From Anaeromusa acidaminophila DSM 3853 (lineage in GTDB: Bacteria > Bacillota > Negativicutes > Anaeromusales > Anaeromusaceae), in NCBI RefSeq assembly GCF_000374545.1, contig NZ_KB894583.1:62001-126000 (forward strand): 64,000 nt of DNA, read 5' to 3'. A program made the translations under genes and the position numbers. Positions 58,773 to 64,000 of the stretch are shown piece after piece. Position 1 is the stretch's first letter, and each line of letters opens with the position of its first letter. The notes beneath the pieces were generated by a model, which was not told the origin of the DNA, made no database searches, and saw only the letters and a list, made by a program, of their open reading frames with translations.

Positions 58773-61331
58773 ATGCGAGACGCCTGGAATGAAGTAGAAG
58801 GATACGGTTTGACGACGGCGGAAGCGGCAAATCGTTTGGCTACAGAAGGGTCTAACGAATTGCCGGCGGAGCGCGAGAGGACCTTGGGAGCGATTGCTTT
58901 TGAAGTAGTTAAGCAGCCAATGTTCTTAATGCTTTTGGGCGGCGGCTTGATTTACCTGTGCCTGGGCGATTCGCGAGAGGCCATGCTATTGTTAGGATTT
59001 GTGGCGTTGGTTATGGGGATTACGCTGCATCAAGAGCGGCGGACGGAACAAGCGTTGGGACGTCTGCGGGACCTTTCAAGTCCTCGTGCGCTGGTGCTGC
59101 GCGACGGGCAGGCTGTGCGCATTGCCGGGCGAGAAGTGGTGCGCGGCGATGTAGTACTTTTGACCGAAGGAGATCGCGTGCCGGCTGACGGCAAACTGCT
59201 GGCGGCGACGCATTTGCTTATCGATGAAAGCCTGCTTACCGGGGAAGCCGTGCCGGTCGATAAGAAGCCTTGGACGGAGGCGGATGGAGCTCCTTGCGCG
59301 GGCGAAGAGCAGCGGTCTTGCGCTTATGCGGGAACCCTGGTTATTCAGGGGCGCGGCGCTCTGGAGATTTTGGCGACAGGCGGGCGCTCTGAGATGGGGC
59401 GCATTGGTCAATCCCTGCAAGAGGTAACGGTGTCTAAAACGCCATTGGAGCTGGAAGTATCGAGGCTTGTAGTAGTGCTTAGCTTTGTCGGGATTTCTCT
59501 ATGTCTGGTCATGGTGCTGGCTTTTGGTTTTTTCTGGGATGAATGGCTGCGGGGCATTTTAGCTGGCATTACTTTGGCCATGGCCATGTTGCCGGAGGAA
59601 TTTCCCGTAGTAATGACGGTGTTTTTGGCTTTTGGCGCATGGCGCATGTCGAAACGGCAAGTTTTGGCCAGAAGGATGGCTGCAATCGAAACGCTGGGTT
59701 CTGCCAGCGTTCTTTGCGTGGACAAAACAGGCACGCTAACGCAAAATCGCATGTCTGTACAAGCGGTGTATGCGGCAGGAGAGGTAGTTACGCTGCGAGA
59801 TGAAACGCAGCCGCTGCCGGAAGCGGTACACGAAGCTGTAGAATACGGCGTTTTGGCAAGCCGGCTGGATCCGGTGGACCCTATGGAACTAGCGTTTCGC
59901 CGTTTGGGAGAGAAGTGGCTGCCAGCAACAGAACATTGGCACGAAAACTGGGAGCTTTGCCGGGAGTATCCTTTGGCGGCGGAGTTTTTGGCGGTGACGC
60001 AGGTTTGGCTGGATGATGCCGGACGGAAAGTAGTGGCCTGTAAGGGCGCTCCCGAAGCGGTGCTGGCGGCGTGCTCGCTGACGGAAGACGAGCGTCAAGA
60101 GATTCAGGCGGCGGCGGAGCGCATGGCTGATGACGGCATGCGCCTGCTGGCGATAGCGAACGCTCTTTGGGAGGAGAAAGAACTGCCGGAACTGGCAAAA
60201 AACTTTACTTTGACGTTTGTGGGACTGGTGGGCTTACATGATCCTCTTCGCTCAGGCGTGCCGGAGGCGGTGGCGCAGTGCCGCCAGGCGGGGGTGAGGG
60301 TCATTATGATGACAGGCGATTATGCGGGAACTGCCAAGAACATTGCTCTTCAGGCAGGGCTGGCGAAGAATCCGGAGGTGCTTAACGGCGCGCAAGTAGC
60401 TGCTATGAATGAAGCGGAACTAATGGCGGCGGTGCAGCGAACGCAGGTCTTTGCACGCTTAGTTCCGGCGCAAAAGCTACGACTGGTTCGGGCGCTGCAG
60501 TCTCAGGGCGAAGTGGTGGCGATGACCGGCGACGGCGTGAATGACGCGCCGGCCCTAAAAGCGGCTCATATCGGCGTAGCCATGGGAGGTAGGGGAACGG
60601 ACGTGGCGAGAGAGGCCGCCTCGCTGGTTTTGCTGGATGATAATTTTACGTCCATTGTGGGCGCTGTGGCCATGGGGCGTCGCATTTTCGACAATTTATG
60701 CAAAGCCATGACTTATATTTTGGCTATTCATGTGCCTATTGCAGGCTTGTCTTTGGCCCCGCTGTTTTTGGAAGGGACTTCGGTGCTCTTTCCGGCGCAT
60801 GTGGCTTTTTTGGAAATGATTATTGACCCGGCTTGCGCCATCGTTTTTGAGGCGGAAGCGTCAGAGGAAAATGTGATGCAGCGACCGCCTCGGGCGACGG
60901 AGGCATCTTTGCTCAATCGGGATATGTTGGGAAGCGGGCTGCTGCAGGGGGCGGGGGTGCTCCTTTCGTTGCTAGGGCTTTTTCAGGTGGTTTTGTGGTT
61001 GGGACGCGCTGTAGAAGAGGCTCGGACGTTGACGTTTGTGGCATTGGTATTTTGCAATTTAGCCTTGATTTTCAGCAATCGCTCTTTGCAAGGGCGGCTG
61101 TTGGAAACACATGGGAAGAACAACACGTTAGGATGGATGGTGGCCGGTACGCTGTTGTTGTTGGGGATAGTCCTGTTTACGCCCGCGTTGCAGGAACTGT
61201 TTCATTTTGTACCGATCCATGCCAGCGATTTGTTGCTTTGCCTATTTGCTGGCGTGATTAGTGTTGGCTTTTCCGGATTGTTACGCCGCTGGTGGAGTTG
61301 GAGGCAGAGGCCCTGCGAAACGAAGCTGTAG
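58773..61331 (+). CDS. Cation-transporting P-type ATPase
   Basis: An 852-residue P2-type ATPase. N-terminal cation ATPase domain, actuator loop with LTGEAVPVDK (near residue 154), phosphorylation motif DKTGTLTQN (Asp near 317), the nucleotide domain, and hinge GDGVNDAPALK (near 588). TM4 has MLPEEFPVVMTVFL instead of the PEGLP of calcium pumps, and TM6 has IDPACAIVFEAE, so ion specificity is uncertain. ATG 58773 follows AAGGGGGCTAGG; upstream frame runs through repeats. It is 88 bp upstream of the polyphosphate kinase gene. Confidence 0.92.
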   Translation: MRDAWNEVEGYGLTTAEAANRLATEGSNELPAERERTLGAIAFEVVKQPMFLMLLGGGLIYLCLGDSREAMLLLGFVALVMGITLHQERRTEQALGRLRDLSSPRALVLRDGQAVRIAGREVVRGDVVLLTEGDRVPADGKLLAATHLLIDESLLTGEAVPVDKKPWTEADGAPCAGEEQRSCAYAGTLVIQGRGALEILATGGRSEMGRIGQSLQEVTVSKTPLELEVSRLVVVLSFVGISLCLVMVLAFGFFWDEWLRGILAGITLAMAMLPEEFPVVMTVFLAFGAWRMSKRQVLARRMAAIETLGSASVLCVDKTGTLTQNRMSVQAVYAAGEVVTLRDETQPLPEAVHEAVEYGVLASRLDPVDPMELAFRRLGEKWLPATEHWHENWELCREYPLAAEFLAVTQVWLDDAGRKVVACKGAPEAVLAACSLTEDERQEIQAAAERMADDGMRLLAIANALWEEKELPELAKNFTLTFVGLVGLHDPLRSGVPEAVAQCRQAGVRVIMMTGDYAGTAKNIALQAGLAKNPEVLNGAQVAAMNEAELMAAVQRTQVFARLVPAQKLRLVRALQSQGEVVAMTGDGVNDAPALKAAHIGVAMGGRGTDVAREAASLVLLDDNFTSIVGAVAMGRRIFDNLCKAMTYILAIHVPIAGLSLAPLFLEGTSVLFPAHVAFLEMIIDPACAIVFEAEASEENVMQRPPRATEASLLNRDMLGSGLLQGAGVLLSLLGLFQVVLWLGRAVEEARTLTFVALVFCNLALIFSNRSLQGRLLETHGKNNTLGWMVAGTLLLLGIVLFTPALQELFHFVPIHASDLLLCLFAGVISVGFSGLLRRWWSWRQRPCETKL

Positions 61332-61419
61332 ATGAAACTGGGGAATAAAGCAGGCATTTGCTGGATGAAAGCGAATAGAAGAAACTAACTAAAATAGCAG
61401 AAAGAGCAGGAGGGACGGC

Positions 61420-62904
61420 ATGCTGGAGAAATTGGATTTGAGCAAAAAAATAGCCAAAGACGTCTATAGCGAAAAAATGGCCGAGCTACGATTGCGTCTG
61501 GGGGAACTGCAGCGGCAGGCCAAGGATCAAGAATTGCCGGTAGTCATTGTTTTTGAAGGCTGGAGCGCTTCCGGCAAGGGGCGCTTAATTAATGAAGTGC
61601 TGCAAGCCTTAGATCCGCGCGGTTTTAGCGTTTTTGCCATGGATGAGCCAACTTTGGAAGAAAAAGCACGACCATTTTTGCGTCGTTACTGGGTGCGGCT
61701 GCCGGCGGACGGGCGTATTGCTATTTTTGATCGTTCCTGGTATCGGGCCGTTTTGACGGATCGCGTACTGGATGAGGGCAATCGGCATCATTGGCAGCAA
61801 GGGTATCAGCAGATCAATTCCTTTGAAAAACAGATTGCCGACCATGGCACGTTGGTGCTTAAATTCTTTCTGCATATCAGCAAAGACGAGCAAAAAAAAC
61901 GGTTTAAAAATATGGGAAAAAACAATGCCAATCTTTGGCGTCTTCATGAATCGGATCATTGGCAGCATGCCCATTATGACGAGCTGGGCGTGGCCATTGA
62001 AGAGATGCTGGAAAAAACCGATTTTTCGCATGCGCCCTGGACGTTGGTGGAGGCGGAGGATCAGCGCTTTGCGGCTCTGAAAATATACAATCAAGTAGTG
62101 GGCGCGTTAGATGCGGCGTTGCAAAAACCGCGACGAAAGGCGGTTGTCTCGGAGCCGCCTGAGCGCCAAGATGCTGCGGTGATGCATGATTTGGATACTT
62201 CCATTTTAGATAAGGCGGATTTGACGTTGCATGTGTCGGAAGGGGACTATAAAAAACGCACGAATGCCCTGCAAGAAGAGCTGCGGACGTTGCAGTATTC
62301 GCTGTTTGCCAAGCATGTGCCGACGGTGATTGTTTTTGAGGGCTGGGATGCTGCCGGCAAGGGCGGCTGCATTCGGAGGCTGACGCAAAAGCTGGATCCC
62401 CGCGGCTATGGAGTGGTTCCTATTGGCGCGCCCAATGATCTGGAACGGCGGCATCATTACTTGTGGCGTTTTTGGAGGGAATTTCCGAAGGCTGGAGAGA
62501 TTGCTATTTTTGACCGCTCTTGGTATGGACGGGTTTTGGTAGAGCGTGTAGAAGGATTTTGTCAGCAGGAAGAATGGAAGCGCGCCTATCATGAAATTAA
62601 TGAAATGGAAGAACAATTGGCGTTGGCAGGCGGCGTGCTGATCAAGTTTTGGCTGCATATTGACCAGGATGAGCAGTTGCGACGCTTTCAAGAGCGCCAA
62701 GAAAATGCCTATAAGCAGTGGAAGATTACGCCGGAGGATTGGCGCAACCGGGAGAAGTGGCAAACGTATCGCCAAGCCGTGGATGAAATGTTGTTTCGCA
62801 CTAGCACAGTCAAGGCGCCGTGGACGCTGGTGGAGGCCAACTCTAAAAATTATGCGCGTTTAAAGGTGCTGGAAACGGTTGTGGCGGCTTTGCGGAAGCA
62901 CTAA
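61420..62904 (+). CDS. pap: Polyphosphate kinase 2 family protein with two PPK2 domains (PAP type)
   Basis: A 494-residue tandem PPK2 protein: residues about 15-235 and about 265-490. Both halves keep Walker A (GWSASGKG near 47, GWDAAGKG near 307) and the FDRSWY Walker B-like motif. Two-domain members mainly act as polyphosphate:AMP phosphotransferases, making ADP from AMP with polyphosphate. The halves are not identical, which fits one catalytic and one structural role. AGGAGGGACGGC precedes ATG 61420. No ppk1 or ppx nearby. Confidence 0.92.
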   Translation: MLEKLDLSKKIAKDVYSEKMAELRLRLGELQRQAKDQELPVVIVFEGWSASGKGRLINEVLQALDPRGFSVFAMDEPTLEEKARPFLRRYWVRLPADGRIAIFDRSWYRAVLTDRVLDEGNRHHWQQGYQQINSFEKQIADHGTLVLKFFLHISKDEQKKRFKNMGKNNANLWRLHESDHWQHAHYDELGVAIEEMLEKTDFSHAPWTLVEAEDQRFAALKIYNQVVGALDAALQKPRRKAVVSEPPERQDAAVMHDLDTSILDKADLTLHVSEGDYKKRTNALQEELRTLQYSLFAKHVPTVIVFEGWDAAGKGGCIRRLTQKLDPRGYGVVPIGAPNDLERRHHYLWRFWREFPKAGEIAIFDRSWYGRVLVERVEGFCQQEEWKRAYHEINEMEEQLALAGGVLIKFWLHIDQDEQLRRFQERQENAYKQWKITPEDWRNREKWQTYRQAVDEMLFRTSTVKAPWTLVEANSKNYARLKVLETVVAALRKH

Positions 62905-63112
62905 TTAACTAGGTTGCGGAAAAATTTCTTTTTGCAACTTTCTGGGAGCTAGAAAAGACTTGCGCGAAAGCGTGACGCAGAGCGGTATCCTCTCCGACAA
63001 AGATAGTTTATTGCTGTGATGAAATTCGGCGTTTGTCGCCGTTAGATCATAGCTGGCGGCCCTTCCTTTTTGCAGGCCTTCCCTGTATGATGATGCATTG
63101 AGGAGGGTGAGT

Positions 63113-63379
63113 ATGAACGACGAATTGAGACAATTACTGGCGCTGTGCCATCGCTATGTCGAGGGTGAAATGGAGCTGGAAGCTTTTTCGGAGGATTTTG
63201 ATTTGTATTTAACAGAGCACGAAGGCGAACTTCTTTTGCATGAAAGCGCCTATGATCTGTTGGATGAGATCCGGGACTCTCTGATGTATATTCAACCGGA
63301 AGATGCTGGCTTTGCAGCAGAAGAAAGTGACTTGAAAGACCGGATTCGGGCAGGATTGGAACAACTGGACCGATTCTAA
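63113..63379 (+). CDS. Small acidic protein of unknown function
   Basis: An 88-residue, strongly acidic and helical protein (MNDELRQLLALCHRYVEGEMELEAFSEDFD). GAGGAGGGTGAGT precedes ATG 63113. Its charge and length recall small immunity or antitoxin-like proteins, but no partner toxin gene is visible and I do not claim one. Two hairpins follow. Confidence 0.7.
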   Translation: MNDELRQLLALCHRYVEGEMELEAFSEDFDLYLTEHEGELLLHESAYDLLDEIRDSLMYIQPEDAGFAAEESDLKDRIRAGLEQLDRF

Positions 63380-63381
63380 CA

Positions 63382-63420
63382 ACAGAGGAACTGCTGATTG
63401 TGTCGGCAGTTCCTCTGCTA
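63382..63420 (+). terminator. Hairpin downstream of the small acidic protein
   Basis: cagaggaactgc pairs perfectly with gcagttcctctg. The T-run is missing, so it is a weak terminator or an RNA end hairpin. Confidence 0.6.
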
Positions 63421-63444
63421 TCTATAAGAGAGATTAAAGATTGT

Positions 63445-63480
63445 AAAAGTCCGTATCCCTTAAGGGGTGCGGGCTTTTGT
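63445..63480 (+). terminator. Second hairpin, terminator-like
   Basis: aaaagtccgtatccc pairs with ggggtgcgggctttt (with G-U pairs), with a short T-run. Confidence 0.65.
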
Positions 63481-63502
63481 GATATTCCGGAATTTACAAA
63501 TG

Positions 63503-63538
63503 AACCGCGAAAGACGCGAAAAACGCGAAAGGGTTTTA
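63503..63538 (+). repeat. cgcgaaa-unit repeat
   Basis: aaccgcgaaagacgcgaaaa then acgcgaaagggtttt: three tandem copies of a cgcgaaa unit. The best preserved member of the family. Confidence 0.72.
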
Positions 63539-63647
63539 GGAATCAAAATTATATCTCTTTGTTTCGTTCTTGCCTTCTAGAAAATCCGTATTTCCGCAGG
63601 AATGTAGAGGCGTTGTGGCGAAATGAATTTATTTGGAGGTGTAGCGT

Positions 63648-64000
63648 GTGCGGATTGAAAAAAAAGATATAGATGCAGCTGTGCGCAGCGGTATTTTGAA
63701 TAGAGTGCAGGCGGAAGAATTGTGGCAGCTATGGCAGGAGCAGAAAGAGGATGAGCCGCGTTTAAGTCTGTCTCACTTGGCGTATTATTTGGGTGTGCTT
63801 TTGGTTATGGGCGCTATGGGCTGGTTTTTGACTAAGGCGTGGCTGGAATTAAGCGGGCTGGTGCTGTTATGCACAGCCATTTTATATGGTTTTATTTTTC
63901 TTGTGGGCGGCTTATTGTTGCGAGGCCGCCGCGGCGGGCGGCTGCCGGGAGGGCTGGCTGTAACGACGGCTGTGTGCATGACTCCTTTAGCGGTATACGG
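63648..64000 (+). CDS. DUF2157-like membrane protein, 3' end outside window
   Basis: From GTG 63648 (GGAGGTG 7 bases before) the frame is open to the window edge: VRIEKKDIDAAVRSGILNR, then EELWQLWQEQ, then a hydrophobic segment SHLAYYLGVLLVMGAMGWFL and two further helices. Such a short helical N-terminus followed by membrane helices is typical of DUF2157 proteins; function unknown. At least 117 residues are visible. Confidence 0.65.
   Translation, partial: MRIEKKDIDAAVRSGILNRVQAEELWQLWQEQKEDEPRLSLSHLAYYLGVLLVMGAMGWFLTKAWLELSGLVLLCTAILYGFIFLVGGLLLRGRRGGRLPGGLAVTTAVCMTPLAVY

Noticed and set aside
63113-63379. Toxin-antitoxin or contact-inhibition immunity pair
   Set aside because: Only the small acidic protein is visible; there is no neighbouring toxin candidate.
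63503-63538. CRISPR-like array in the cgcgaaa-unit repeats
   Set aside because: The units are short, degenerate and adjacent, without spacers, and no cas genes are present.

Overview
The window is about 50% GC, gene-dense and carries strong AGGAGG-type ribosome binding sites, sigma-A promoters, intrinsic terminators and a glycine riboswitch. The metabolism is anaerobic: a ferredoxin-linked 2-oxoacid oxidoreductase, phosphate butyryltransferase and butyrate kinase, iron-type alcohol dehydrogenase and Amt/PII. This suits an amino-acid-fermenting anaerobe of the Firmicutes, most likely a Negativicute of the Sporomusa type; the taxon is inference from gene content. No rRNA, tRNA, CRISPR array or transposase gene was seen.

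Layout: 1-5.3 kb holds a SEC-C protein (cut by the window edge), ComB phosphatase, an ECF sigma factor with its membrane partner, a thioesterase and a MATE exporter. 5.3-15.1 kb holds a PucR regulator broken by an in-frame amber codon, an iron alcohol dehydrogenase plus class III aminotransferase operon, two paralogous amino-acid-binding lipoproteins (the second behind a glycine riboswitch), NudC, and a prephenate dehydratase that carries a signal peptide. 15.4-21.2 kb holds a large GGDEF-EAL sensor, exonuclease III, OsmC and an old yellow enzyme. 21.2-27.8 kb is a minus-strand operon of peptide permease subunits, binding protein, serine hydrolase, S66 LD-carboxypeptidase and M20 peptidase, without ATPase genes; cell-wall-peptide salvage is the likely theme. 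28-40.5 kb is mixed: aminotransferase, nitroreductase, AIM24 protein, GNAT, diguanylate cyclase, an exported Ntn hydrolase, D-aminoacylase-like amidohydrolase, YczE protein, DEAD-box helicase, LysR regulator.

40.8-49.9 kb is nitrogen and amino-acid metabolism: glnK-amt, a polar amino acid ABC permease/ATPase pair, an IclR regulator, and a six-gene operon (buk, ptb, four-subunit oxidoreductase) that would convert branched-chain 2-oxoacids to acyl-CoA, acyl phosphate and acid with ATP gain. 50.7-58.5 kb is a complete hexuronate/2-keto-3-deoxygluconate module (IclR, kduI, kduD, isomerase, kdgT, kdgK, LacI regulator, kdgA) with visible candidate operators for both regulators. 58.8-64 kb holds a P-type cation ATPase, a double-PPK2 polyphosphate kinase, a small acidic protein and the start of a membrane protein.

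The intergenic regions contain several dispersed repeat families: a three-copy element of about 145 bp with imperfect terminal inverted repeats, degenerate cgcgaaa-unit repeats, and a gaacaggagaatcggag family that often starts within a few bases of a stop codon. These, the exported dehydratase, the amber-split PucR gene and the glycine riboswitch on a binding-protein gene are the points most worth a second look.
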